Shown: positions 46,971-59,199, numbered from the stretch's first letter. The stretch is DNA of 64,000 bases from Saururus chinensis (GCA_035235625.1 CP141142.1:24438995-24502994); one strand, 5' to 3'. A program made the numbers and translations. Notes: generated from the sequence alone by a model not told the origin.

Positions 46971-49628
46971 GTTTCTACAAATTTGGTGTTAGTCCGATTT
47001 GGGGCTTTTGACCAAATTTCATTGAATATTCCTTACGAAGAATAGGATGTGGAGTTTAAATATGCAGAAGTTTATTTAGAAAATTATGAGTCACTTACCC
47101 CTCTTCATATATTAGATGACACCTTCATATAGGTACATCCAAATCTTTTGAAAGATGAAAATTGGGAGATCGTTCAAAAAAAGTCTTTCACACGCAAAGC
47201 ATATGTTATCACTAGAATGGGGGCATTCCTTCCCCCACCCATGTTACGTAGTCAAAAAAGGAAGCAAAAAGAAAAAAGAAGGCAAAAAGGAAGAGTGAAG
47301 TCTTGCCGATAGAGTTACTTGAGCAAGAATCAAGAGTTCCACGTACTTTGGCAGAGTTCATGCCACTGGATCCTTGTGAAAAGGAGGAGAGGTTAAATGA
47401 CATAATGGTCCCAATTCTTGAATAGAAATAACTAATTGAAGAATTTTGGGAATGCAATAACAACATTATAATCTCAGACTCAGAAAGTAAAAATGACCAT
47501 TCAGAAGTTGAAGATAATCCTGTCATTGTGTTGTATTATGAGTTAGATGGCTCAATTAAAATCTAACAAAATACTTTAAGCCAAGAGTTGGACATTAAAA
47601 TAAAGAAGAATGAACCATGGTCAACTTTTGAATATGGAGAACACTTCCTTCCAAATAGATGGAGGGCTTGGCTAGAAGATGAAGAAAAAACTATCATTTG
47701 GGAGAACAAAGACACAGAAACCAAAATAGATAAGCCTTGGCTTGTACTTGAAAATGAAAGTGTGAAACTTTTATCTAATGGTTGGAGAGCTTGGGAAGAA
47801 AAAGAAAAAGAGGATAACCCACAAAGAAAAAAGATGAAGTGGGAAGTAAAAAGCTTTGAGGGGCTACCACAATCAGAAGAAGGCAACTCTTTAACTCAAT
47901 CTCTTTTAGCTTAAGAGAAAGACAAGATGATCATCCCAATTGAAGAAGATGAGGTGGATGAAGAAACAACTCATGAGTGCCATATGGTTTCAGTCAAAGA
48001 CTCAAAGCTAGAAATGGACTCAGTTAAATCATCAAACCAAACACAGTCTATGACAAAAGACTTTCAAGAAATGAAAATAAGTCTTCTTTCCTCTTGGATT
48101 GGCTTATCTTCAAAGAAAAATCTAAATTTTTTTAATAAAAAGAAAGAAAGCATTTTGAAGCCAAAACTTTGGATGTGGCAACTCAGATACTACCATGCTT
48201 GCCTCAGCTTCCAAGGATGACCTCTTTCACAGGAAATGATTCATTATTAAGAAAAAATACTAGATTGAGGTCTAGAGGGGCTAAGTCTCAGATTAAATCT
48301 TCTAGAGACTAAGTCATGGCCTCTAAAACTCAAATCAAAGTATCTAATGTTCAACCTCAAATTTTAAAATGTTATGAAAACTATTGGGTTGAGTATATGG
48401 GACGAAAGAGGTACAAGATAAGATTCTCCCAAAGTCTCTCTATGGGCAAGTGATGAGAAAATTATTCTTAGTGGATGGGGACGTGATGATGAATCAATAA
48501 TTGCTCCCTTGAAGGAAAAAGATAATGAGGATGAAAAGATATTCATGTGTAACATGATTTCTCTTTATCATAAGTTTGCTCCAACAAACAAAGAAGAATA
48601 CTTAGTTAAAGACTTTTGCAACATGACAAAGTTAACTAAGGAAGAAATTGTTGGCGAAACTTATGATCGTTTTGCATCTGAATCTGAAGGAAGCATGGAG
48701 CAAATCTACAACACCGAAGAAGCAAATCCTGGAACAAGGTTAGGGCGAGATTATCACAAAGATTACTTTGACTATTGGAAGGAAAAAGAAAAAATAAAAC
48801 AACAAAAAGGTTTCTGGTTTCAATCACCTCTTCCAGATATAAGTGAACCTTTAAATTATGACTTGATTACTCAACTAGCAAATGTACCTGTCAGGTTGAC
48901 CATGTATGACTTGTTTTGATTCTTTATAAAAATTAGGAAGACAGTTGTCAATGCGCTAATAGAAGCTGAAAAATATGCACTTCATGTCAACCGTGTTAAC
49001 ATCAAAGGAAAGAAAAAAATATGTGAAAAATATTATGAAGTTAAGTTTGACGACAATCTTCAAACATCTATCTTATTTTCAAAAGATGACATGCTACTTG
49101 GAGACATGAAACATAAAAGACCACTATATCATACAGGGTATATTTGTTATGTGGAGCCACATCAAATTCAAATCAACCCAGGCTCTAGAATTAATATTCT
49201 CCCAATTTGTACCTTGGAATACTTATGAATCCCTATAAAGAAGCTCACTCCTGCAATAACAAACATTCAAGGATATGATGCAAATTCACAAAAAACTAAG
49301 GGAAAGATCTTCCTAAAATGTCGAATTAGAAGTTTGAAGTCTAAAGTGACATGTTACGTGATCAGTAACCAAACTTCCTACAGTCTTGGATACATGAAAA
49401 CTAAGTGATCCCCTCAACACTTCACCTGTGCTTCAAGTACATTGGACATGATGGAAAATTTCACTGAGTCTTTCCTGACGAGAAACCATTCAAGGGTGTT
49501 GTAGCCTACTTTGTTGACTCTGCAATATATGTAGATGATGATATTGAGGAGTCTGAAGACTCGAAAGCAATAGATCCTCAAGGAAGCAATGTAAGGTTTA
49601 CAAATGCTAAAGGAAAGTACATTGTCAA
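46971..49628 (+). pseudogene. Tat element C: gag-pol linker and aspartic protease remnant
   Basis: The linker includes two similar Trp-rich units (47600-47830; EHFLPNRWRAWLEDEEK and VKLLSNGWRAWEEKEKE). The protease-like part (about 49080-49620) reads KRPLYHTGYICYVE then INPGSRINILPICTLEYL, corresponding to the usual I-D-G-G-S-x-x-N-I-L-P active site. The catalytic Asp is Asn here. DEKPFKG and VDSAIYVDDD follow in other frames. Several stops are present, for example near 49228 and 49407. The polyprotein is cut at 49628 by structure G. Confidence 0.75.
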
Positions 49629-50059
49629 TGTGACGACCCGGAATTTTAAAAGCCATTTTTTTAAAAATAGCATGAACGGTAAGTCACGAGATTTTTTTTA
49701 AATACAAAATAAACCATTCGATTAAATATCCAGGTCATGATAACTTGGGTTCACAAATATGGATATGAAATCATATAATATTATTACACATCTCAAAATT
49801 CAATAAGAATAGCTCATCCATCTAAGTACAAGTCTGGCATTCGTCTAAAAATAAATAAGTTGACCCTCACGTTAAAATACACTTTTGTACCGGAGTTTCA
49901 TAAATGAAGAAACTTCATCTTATGCACATCAAACTTGGTCTCACTTGTCGTTGCCTGGAAAACCTGCAACCAACCAAACCAAGCAACAACAACAATAATA
50001 GATCCTCTCCGCCCTCAGGAGAAGAGCTTCCAAGGGACAAAAGGTTTTATTAATGTTTT

Positions 50060-50165
50060 TCGGATCGGGCTAACATCACCCGATGTTAGTTGCCTACATA
50101 CTCATGAGACAACATCTTCAATGTTTCCAACAAGATCGGATCCAGGTGTAGTTCTGCCTAAAACT
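50060..50165 (+). repeat. Conserved LTR module, copy 4
   Basis: CGGATCGGGCTAACATCACC, AAGATCGGATCCAGG and GTAGTTCTGCCTAAAAC match the other copies. Part of the left arm of G. Confidence 0.8.
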
Positions 50166-51516
50166 ATACTATCCTAAGAAGTATAGCATCACACATACAA
50201 TGCTTAAATATTTTTAATCAACCTACATTTTATGCAAATCCTTTAATCGTTCCACTTGTCTAATTAAACAAGCAATATCAAACAATGTTATTAATTATCT
50301 CACAACCCATGTTCAATAATTAATACTATCAATATGTATCCACTCCGAAATAACTCGACTCTCGAAGAAATCTCTAGATAAAAGACTCCAACATTGGAGT
50401 AGACTACTTAACAACAGTTTAACCCAAGTCTCCAGGGCTCTCAATAGTCTGCCACAAATCTGGAGAAGAGGATCTCAACTGTGCTCATGGACACAGATTG
50501 GCGAAAAGCACAAGCCTTCCATGATGCTCATACAACTTCACTTTTCATACATACTATATGGTCTTGGGAAAACCTGTAGGTAACCCACGATAGAGACCTC
50601 TTTGGCCAATACCCAACTTTGCGGAAGACCCGTGGTAGAGTCCTCTCTGGCCAATACCAACTCTGCGGAAGACCCGCAGTAGAGTCCTCTCTCGCCAATC
50701 CCCAAACTATCGTGGCAGTGAAGAAAGCGTATCACAATCTCCACCATCCCAACTCAGGGAGAAAATATTTTCTAAGACATTACTAATGTATCCATAGAAG
50801 CCTATGGTCTTTATGACAATTGACTCCCCCAAACATTTAAAACTTAAACTAGATTATTTTCATCCAGTCAAGTATTCGTCCAACCATTTGGGTCCTCTTC
50901 ACATCATGAATTGGCCCAATAAATAGCTCATCCACTGAGCTATGACTCAAAGAACATCCCATAACCACCCTCGGTTCATTAACCAAGGTAAAATTCTATG
51001 TCAGGGCCTCGTTCACTCCATGAACCGGTCCCAAACCCTATTGAGGGTATTTTAGTCTTTTTCTTGGTTAGTTGTTCTCCTCCAAATCCAATGACACTAA
51101 TATCTCTTGATTAATATTTATTAAACTTAAGTTACCGATATAACTTAACGCATCAATAATAAAAGCATGCAGCAGATTAAGCAACATAGATAACATGCAG
51201 ACATATAAGTTCATAAATAATAAATGAAGGCCCATTGCACTCATTTGCAAGGCTAAGGGCTCATAGAATTCAAGCCCAAGAGTGTAAACAATTCTAACGC
51301 AATACGTGAGTTACATATATAATACTCTAGTTGATCAATGCACTGGGTTGCTTACACGTGTAATATGCTTCCTTAAACCCTGAGAATTAGGGTTCTTCCC
51401 CTTATTTCCCATGACACTGTGACCTAACCAGGTCTTTTGTCACTTACTGGTCACACCCCTTCCTTTTGAAGCCATTTAACATCACATACCCTAACGCTTT
51501 GTAGTTAGGTTATTAG

Positions 51517-51622
51517 TTTTAGGCAGAACTACGTCTAGATCCGGTCTTATTGGAAACATTAGAAATGTTGTCTGATGAATACATAGGCAACTAACATCGA
51601 GTGATGTTGGCTTCATCCAAAA
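51517..51622 (-). repeat. Conserved LTR module, copy 5
   Basis: The reverse-complement copy in the right arm of G (TTTAGGCAGAACTACG, GATGTTGGCTTCATCC). Confidence 0.8.
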
Positions 51623-52042
51623 AACATTAATTAAAACTTTTGTCCCTTTGGTAGCTCTTTTGATGAAGGCGGAGGGGTTCCGTTGTTGTGGTTGTTTGGT
51701 TTGGTTGGTTGCAGGATCTCCAGGTGACAACAAGTGAGACCAAGATTGTTGAGCATGTGATGAAGTTCTTCATTTCTGCAACTCTAGTATGTAAGTGTAT
51801 CTTTGGCATGAGAATCAACTTAGTTATTTATTTTCAGATGGATGATGGACTTATACTTAGATGGATGAGCTGTTCTTATTGAATTTTGAGATGTGTAATA
51901 ATATTATATGATTTGATATTCATATTTGTGAACCCCAATTATCATGACCTGGATATTTAATCGAATGATTTATTTCGTATTTAAATTTTTTTTTCTCGTG
52001 ACTTATCGTGCATGCTATTTAAAAAAAAGGCTTTTAAAACTC

Positions 52043-52683
52043 CATGTAAATGAAAAGTCGTACGGTAAATATGTTATAAATGATGTAAAGAAAACGGCTT
52101 CCATTGTATGAATAAAAATTTATTTTTGAGGTATATTGCATTTTTTTGAAACAATAATGTTTATAGATCAATCACTTAAAATTTTGAAAAATGATAATTT
52201 TTTAGAATTGACAACTTATTTTGAGTTACCTTTGACTCATTTGCATGCCTTTTCATATATAGAAAATCCTGAGAGATCTACTTTCATTGTACCTAAAAAT
52301 GATAATTCTGAGGAAACTATATTTCATTAAGCTTCTACTCTTAATCAACTTTCAAGAGAGAAATCAAATTCTGAAAAAGATGAAGTTGAATTAAAAAACT
52401 ATAATTCAATTTTCAAAGACATTATGAAAAAGATGGGTTACAACTTTGATTTGCTAGGTGGTCTTAACAATGGTGTGGGGAGAAAAAGCCCATTGCAACC
52501 ATCTTTAATGTCAAAACAAAAAAATCCTTCTTTACATGGGTTGGGATTCAAACTAGAAATTATTGATTTATCTCAGTAAAATGAAAGTGATGATGAATGA
52601 TTTAAACTTCTAGTTGGGACTCCGATGTTGACACTTGTGATATCTTTGAATCACTTGAAATATTTAATCTTGATACAAATTTT
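52043..52683 (+). pseudogene. Tat element C: linker between protease and RT
   Basis: It resumes with GKYVINDVKKTASIV, echoing the GKYIVN read just before G. The remainder is linker-type sequence (MGYNFDLLGGLNNGVGRKSPL style, in pieces) typical of the Tat protease-RT spacer. Stops occur at 52116-52118, 52328-52330 and 52577-52579. Confidence 0.55.
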
Positions 52684-53540
52684 GTGAATATGGTCTCAAA
52701 AGAATGTTTCTACGACAATGAGACTAATAATAATGAAAATAATGAAGCTGGTGATGTTGAAGAAGTACAAGAATGTGAAGTTAAGGAAGAAGTAAAAATT
52801 ATTTCTGTTACCGAAGATGAGGTAAGGGAAGTAAATTTGGGTACAAAGGAACACCCATTGCTCATCTTCCTTAGCACTAGTCTTACTACAAAGGAGGCAA
52901 AATCTTTGATAAGTTTGCTCAAGGAATTTAAAGATGTGTTTGCTTGGAATTATAGTGAAATGCCAGGACTAAGTTTGGAAGTTACTGTTCATGATTTAAA
53001 CATTAGGTCTAAGGTAAAACCTATAAAACAAGTACAAAGAAGGTTTAAGCCTTCAATAATACAGGAAATTGAAAAAGAAGTTCAAAAGCTAAAGGAAGAT
53101 GGTTTCGTTAGGGAAGAACAACACCTTGATTTGCTCACTAATATTGTATCAGTTATGAAAAAGAATGGAAAAATTCGTGTGTACATCGATTTCAGAGACA
53201 TAAATGATGCATGTCCAAAAGATGAATCCCCATTACCAATCACAAAAATTTTAGTTGATAACACAACTAGTTATGATCGTATGTCATTCATGGATGGATA
53301 TTCTGGGTACAGTATTCAGGACTCCTTTTGGTTTTTATTGTTACACAGTTATGCCATTTAGTTTAAAGAATGCTAGAGAAACATATCAAAAGGCTATGAC
53401 ACAAATATTCAAAGAACATTTACATAAAATAGTATGTTGATGACTTTGCTGTCAAAAGCAACCATTCAAGTGATCACATAGCAGACCTTCACACTATCTT
53501 TAAAATTTTAAGAAAACACCAAATGAGGATGAATCCTCTC
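52684..53540 (+). pseudogene. Tat element C: reverse transcriptase
   Basis: RT copies element RNA into DNA. The N-terminal part is open for 225 codons: FKDVFAWNYSEMPGL, VQRRFKPSIIQEIEKEV, GKIRVYIDFRDINDACPKD and SFMDGYSGY, which holds the first catalytic Asp. About 14 codons (the usual N-Q-I to K-T-A stretch) are then missing and the frame shifts at about 53307, continuing as RTPFGFYCYTVMPFSLKNA. The YVDD box is intact at 53433-53444 but is preceded by an in-frame TAG. The deletion, stop and shifts make it non-functional. Confidence 0.93.
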
Positions 53541-54259
53541 AAATGCTTTCTAGGGGTGTCTTCTGGCAAATTTTAGGATTCATGGTAACCAGAGATGGAA
53601 TCATGGTAGATCCTGCAAAAACAAAAACAATAATAGAAATGAGGCCACCAAGAAACTTGCGAGAGTTAATGGGGCTTCTAGGGCGATTAGCTTATATAAG
53701 GATATTTATTTCAAACTTATCTAGAAGATGTCAACGATTCTCTCGATTGATGAAGAAAGGACTAGACTTTGTTTGGGATAAAGCATGTGATAATGCATTC
53801 AACGAGATCAAACATTATCTCACTCAGCCACCAGTTTTACCGGCACCCATTCAAGGTCGACCCTTCACCCTATATATAAAAGCTCTTGATCATTCACTTG
53901 GTGCAATGCTTGCACTAAAAAATGATGAAGGTTGAGAACAAACTCTGTATTATTTGAGTTGAATGATGGTTGGGGTTGAGCATGGATAACCCCCCATTGA
54001 AAAAGAATGTCTGGCGCTCATGTTTGCAGTTAAGAAGCTAAGACACTATTTGTTGCAACAGACAACATTTGTTGTATCTCAAATCAATCAACTAAAAAAT
54101 TTGATGACGAAGGTAGGATCTCTTAATTCTTGTTTGGCTGAATGGTCACTTTTATTGTCACCCTATGATCTCATTTACGTTATGCAAAAAGCGGTAAAAG
54201 GGCAAGCATTAGTAGATTTTCTTGTTGAGCACCCTTTGAAAGAAAGTTCAAAGTTATAG
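53541..54259 (+). pseudogene. Tat element C: RT connection and RNase H
   Basis: It continues pol with FMVTRDGIMVDPAKTK, RNLRELMGLLGRLAYI, FVWDKACDNAFNEIK, PFTLYIKALDHSLGAML, then PIEKECLALMFAVKKLRHYL and SLNSCLAEWSLLLSPYDLIY. This is the order of gypsy RNase H. Stops occur at 53933-53935 and near 53960 and 53988, within the RNase H fold. Confidence 0.88.
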
Positions 54260-54324
54260 GAAGATTTACCTGATGAAACTGTCTTTTGTGAAAACTCCAT
54301 AGAAGTCAAAGAAAGCATATGACA

Positions 54325-54640
54325 TATGTATTTTAATGGTGCCTCAAGAACAAATGATCAAGGACAAAATGTATCTAGAGTGGGCATTGTCTTTATCACA
54401 CTAGAAATTCACATGATAGCACATGCTTTTGTGCTAACACAACCATGCTCCAATAACATGGCTGGATAAATGGCTCTAATTAATGGAATGCAGTTGGCAC
54501 ATGAATTACAAATAAAATCATTCTCATCCCTTGGTGATTCCCAATTAGTTGTCAAACAGATGAAAGGGGTTTTTGAAGTAAGAAAACTTAAACTTTTACC
54601 TTATCATTTAATGGCTAAAAAATTAGCATTTTGACATACA
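54325..54640 (+). pseudogene. Tat element C: archaeal-type second RNase H (aRH)
   Basis: The segment reads YFNGASRTNDQGQN, VGIVFIT, AFVLTQPCSNNMAG, MALINGMQLAHELQIKS and LGDSQLVVKQMKGVFEVRK. A second RNase H between the first RNase H and integrase defines the Tat lineage of plant Ty3/gypsy elements. The first catalytic Asp (FDGA) is Asn, the Glu of N-x-A-E-Y is Gly, and the following codon is a stop (TAA near 54468). The Asp of GDS is kept. The domain is recognisable but inactive. Confidence 0.85.
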
Positions 54641-54978
54641 ACACACAGTAAGGTCAAAGAATTCTAAAGAAGATGCTCTTGCATCACTAGCCACCTCCAT
54701 GACAATATTAGAAGGACAAAACATTGGGGTTTCCATATGTGAGAAAAGATTGCTACCCAATGAATCTGAACTACTAAGTGAATGTAACAACATAGAGCAA
54801 GTTTCATTTGACTTTGAATCCGATGATTGACTTTCCCTCTAATTGATTTTGCTTTACATTACATCTTACCACAAGAACCATCAAAGGCTACAAGCATAAG
54901 GTGCCGAGCCCCGAAGTTTTATTATGATGCAAAAATGAAAACATTGTATTGAAAGTCTTATGATAGGATTTTACGAAA
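54641..54978 (+). pseudogene. Tat element C: aRH-integrase linker
   Basis: Fragments such as SKNSKEDALASLATSM (a common linker motif in Tat pol) are readable with several stops. No separate domain was recognised. Confidence 0.6.
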
Positions 54979-56085
54979 GTGTTTGTCACAAAAAGAAGCT
55001 CAAAAAGTGATCCAAGAAACAATGATGGCGTTTGTGGAGCTCACCAGCCTAGTCCAAAGTTGCAAGATAGGATAAATAGGTTAGGATATTACTCGCCTAC
55101 AATGATTAAAGATTGTATGGAATATGCTAAGAAATGTCAAGCATGTCAATACCATGCAAACTTTATACGTCAGGCACCTAAATACTTGCATCCTACATTT
55201 GTCTCTTGGCCATTTGAAACATGGGGAATGAACATCATAGGTCCAATTACCCCTAGCTCATCTAAAGGTCATAGATTTATAATCACGGTCACTGATTATT
55301 TCTCAAAATGGGCAGAGGCTATAGTTCTTTGTAAAACAAAAACTAAAGATGTATTAAAATTCTTGAAGACTCATATATTATTTATAGGTTTGGAGTCCCA
55401 AGAAGGTTTGTGCATGACAACGGACCTCAATTTGCAAACTATAAAATTTACCAATTCTATGCAAAGTATGGCATTAAGAGTGTAGCTTCAACTGCATACA
55501 ATTCTACAGCCAACGGGCTTGTTGAAGCTTTCAATAAGACTATATGTAAACTCCTAAAGAAACTCATTTCAAAAAACAAAAGGGATTGACATGAAAAGTT
55601 GCTAGAAGTATTTTGGGGTTATAGCACCACAGTCCGAAATGCAACTCAAGCGACACCTTTCTCCTTTGATTATGGATGCAAAGCGGTTTTACCCTTAGAA
55701 ATTCAAATCCCATCGTTGAGAGTGGCTTTGGCAAATCAATTAACAAATGATGAGAATATTGAGCTATGCCTATAAGAACTAGAAAACCTTGACGAAACAA
55801 GACTACAAGCCCAATAAATTACAGAGTTGTATCAAGCAAGGACTATTGGGGCTTTCAATAAAAAAGTTAAAGCAAAGATCTTTTTCAAGAAGGGTGACTT
55901 AGTGCTTGCTGTCAAACAACCTATGGTTTTCACACATAAGTCAAAGGGAAAGTTTGAACCCAAATGGGAAGGGCCATGTGTTGTTGAAACTGTCTATTCA
56001 AATGGAGCCTACTGACTCTTGACGCAAGAAGGTGATCGGTGTTTGCCACCAATCAATGGGAAATTATTGAAGAAATATTACCCCT
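54979..56085 (+). pseudogene. Tat element C: integrase
   Basis: The zinc-binding domain reads VCGAHQPSPKLQDR, YYSPTMIKDCMEYAKKCQACQ, with Asn in place of the first His. The core reads FETWGMNIIGPITPSS: the first catalytic Asp is Asn. Then come YFSKWAEAIV and, after a frameshift near 55390, VHDNGPQF with the second Asp. NGLVEAFNKTI keeps the Glu. The C-terminal part includes FKKGDLVLAVKQP, KFEPKWEGPCVVE and PINGKLLKKYYP. Stops occur at about 55588, 55772 and 55816. The sequence order is that of Tat-lineage integrases. Confidence 0.93.
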
Positions 56086-56424
56086 AAGGTGTTGTCGCAA
56101 AACCTACTTCAATGATTTCCAAAAAAAGTGTATAAAGTTGTTTAAAATGAGCTATTTGAAGTAATTGTTCTTCACAAAGTCCAAGTCATCTAAAATTAAT
56201 ATAAAAGTTGTTGGTTTAGAATTGAAACATCATTGGTGATGTTATTCCATTTTGCAACTAGTTAGGCATTCATGCTGTAATACACATTATGAAAAGAAGT
56301 AGTGTTACTTCAACCATGTTTGATTTTAGAAGTTATGTTAAGAGTCCCCTCTTAAGGAAAAAAAATGGGAGTAAGCAAGCCTATTGCCTTCACTCTTCAA
56401 TTTTCAAAGAAAAAAAATCACATT
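56086..56424 (+). other. 3' untranslated region of C, unique part
   Basis: AT-rich sequence follows the pol stop near 56085 with no recognised frame. The first weak copies of the following tandem repeat appear toward its end. Confidence 0.5.
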
Positions 56425-57060
56425 GAGCAAGTCTAAAGATCTCAATCCCCTCAGAAAAAGACATAATGATACTTGCAAAATATAAAAAATTAAATTAAAA
56501 TCAAAGTGAGCAAATCTAAGGTTCTCAATCCCCTATGAAAGATACATTATGAGACTTGGACAAATAAAATCAAAGTTAGCAAGTCTAAACTTGTCAATCC
56601 TCTCAGGAAGATATATAATGAGACTTGCAGAACAAGACAAATTTTTTTTTTAGTTAGCTGCCTAAGGTTCTCAATCCTCTCAGAAAGAGCCTGAAGTTTT
56701 CAATCCCCTCAAAGAGAGACATAATGAGACTTACATCACTCTTTGGAAAAAAAAATCAAAGTGAGAAAAGCTAAAGTTTTCAATCCCCTCAAAAAGTGAC
56801 AAAATAAGACTTGCATCACTCTTTGCAAAATAAAAAAAATCAAAGTGAGCAAGCCTAAGGTTCTCAATCCCCTCAAATAGAGACATGATGAGACTTGCAT
56901 TACTCTTTACAAAAAAAAATCAAACAGAGCAAGGCTTAGGTTCTCAATCCCCTCGGAAAGAGACATGATGAGACTTGCAAAATGAAAACAAAATATCAAA
57001 ATCAAAGTGAGCAAGTCTAAAGTTCTCAATCCCCTCGGAAAGAGACATAATGAGACTTGT
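56425..57060 (+). repeat. Tandem repeats in the 3' UTR of C
   Basis: About eight units of 60-100 bp share AAGGTTCTCAATCCCCTC, AAAGAGACATAATGAGACTTG and AATCAAAGTGAGCAAG. Tandem repeats in the 3' untranslated region are a known habit of Tat-lineage elements and can seed satellites. The array is cut at 57061 by H. Confidence 0.9.
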
Positions 57061-58009
57061 TGTAACACCGCAAATTCTAGGTAAATTTTTATCTTTCCTT
57101 GTGTGTGTGTTTGATTAGTTGCCCAATTTGCTTTCAAACCCTACGTTTGTTTATTTGCTAACTGGTTAGGTTTTTGGTCCAACCCTTGTGGGGAAGGGGG
57201 TAGGCCACTTAGGGTTTAGGGGTCCTGACCACTAGAATTGGGTTTTTCAGTAATTAAGGGAGAGTTCTAGGAGGGGAAGACACTCAAAAGGTGGATGAGG
57301 GAGCAGCCCCTAGATTGTAGGGGGCGGACCCTAGTTTTTAGTGGGTGACCCCTACAAACTAGGGGGAGGTCATTACTAGCTCTAGTAGGAGTTCCTATTT
57401 TATAGGGGGGGGGATTTAGGATGCTTATGAAAGAGTCCACCCACATTAGTTCAGCCCTCCTATTGGCCCAAAATCCTAGAACTTAGGAGAGATTTTTATA
57501 AAACCAAAGAGAGGGGGGCGAACCCTCCTTTTTTGTTTGGTTTGGCCTCCCATCTCTCCCACCTCTTCCTTCTTCTTCCTTCTCCTAGCAAGGACCTCCA
57601 TAACAAGCAGCTTTAGAGGGCACAAAGTAGTCATCTTTGGATTGAATTCAAGGCCTAGAAGTGTAGGAGCAAGAGCTAGGAGCATTGGGGACGAATTAGT
57701 AGAGGTAGGTGCATCTTTTTACACCCTTAAGTATGAGATTTTGGTAGATATAATTCAGCCATAGTTCAGCTTTTCTCTAGGGGGGTTTTGATATCGTGCA
57801 TTAGCCTTTCTTAGTCTTGAATGATTATGATTTTATCTCTTATATATATGGTTGAATTGTGCATACATGATTCTGATTTCTATCAAGTATAATAGCCCTA
57901 ATTCGTGCAAGCATGTTGCTGATTTTTGTCATCTATCTTAGCCCTATATTATGCATGAATGATTCTGATTCTAGTAATGTATGTTATCATTAATTTGGGT
58001 GCCAACTTT

Positions 58010-58056
58010 GCTGAATTTAATCTCTGGTTTGTAGCCTTAGTTTAGGCTATACTTTT
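58010..58056 (+). repeat. Minisatellite unit left of the insertion
   Basis: One unit of the ~46-bp repeat (AATTTAATCTCTGGTTTGTAG, CCTTAGTTTAGGCTATAC) found again at 62716 onward. Confidence 0.75.
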
Positions 58057-59199
58057 TGAAACACCCGAGATTTTGGATCACATTTTCATCAAAATTCATG
58101 AAAAGTTTTTGCAATATTACGACTGTAAATTGAGGAAAAATGATAAAATACAAAACCTGTAAAAATAATTTATACTTTAAAACAACACACATCAATTTTC
58201 CATCCAAAATTTTCCTCATTCGATCAAACATCGTACGGCTAAAACAAACATCCTTAGGCGCTACTCGAAAACAAACATACAAATAAATTACCATGATCGT
58301 GGATTTTAAATACAAATCTATCCCAAGCATCCTTGAGTACAAGTCCTATAAACAGTCACTGTCTCATCCAAATTAAATGTCCAGAAGGTATAAACACCTT
58401 AAATCTCATCTCACCTAATACATCAGATCGTGGCACAAAATAATACTCGCATTGAGTATACCTAAGTCAAAGGGAATCAAACCACGATAGAAATAAGCAT
58501 CGATCTCCAGGAGCTCCCTGCCACAAACCTACAAAAGCCTCCTAAACAATGGGGCTAAAAAAATATGGTAATAAGTATTTTCATACTTAGTAGGAAAATA
58601 CCCAGTAGGGGAGTTCTAAACAGTGAACTCAGTAAGTCCATAAATAGATGCATTCATGCAACTTAAACATGAAGCAGAAAGGCATGTAATAATTATGCTC
58701 ATATGCATATAATCACACATAACACACCATCAAACTAAACTTACATAAACACCTTTATTCAAGGTCTTACAAACTTACTCATACAATTGCATGCTAACTC
58801 ATACAACTTATACGTACTTGTACGACCTTACTCGTATAATCTTACACTTACTAGTACGACCTTACTCATAAACATACGCTTACTGTCTTGCTCAAAATCA
58901 TACTCTTAGAGTTGTGCTCATTCTCATACTCTTATAGCCGTACTCATACTCTTACAATCATGTTCATACTCATACTCATAATCGTACTCTTACTCAGAAA
59001 CACACATACTCACTCCAGGGAGTGACTAGACACCATGGAATTTTCTAAAGATAAGGCACACCAATGCTCATGGGGCACAAGATCAAACAGGTAAGAGGAA
59101 GTCCATGATACTACTTACTTGAGCGTGCAAACATAAACACCCACACATAAGGGGTCATACAATTGCCCACACTTTAGGGGTCTTATAGTGCCATACAAT

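Larger units (their letters stand above)
49629..52042 (-). mobile_element. Inverted-repeat LTR structure G in C
   Basis: The left end TGTGACGACCCGGAATTTTA starts an arm (49634-50165) whose reverse complement occurs at 51517-52042 (GGCTTTTAAAACTCC end, AGGTCATGATAA, AACCAACCAAACCAA). The spacer holds LTR-type sequence, including a 50-bp triplet of CGGAAGACCCG.GGTAGAGTC (50574-50710). This is most simply an LTR in minus orientation joined to the 3' part of another copy in plus orientation. The right end lacks a clean TGTGACGACCC complement, and no 5-bp duplication is clear. Confidence 0.65.
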
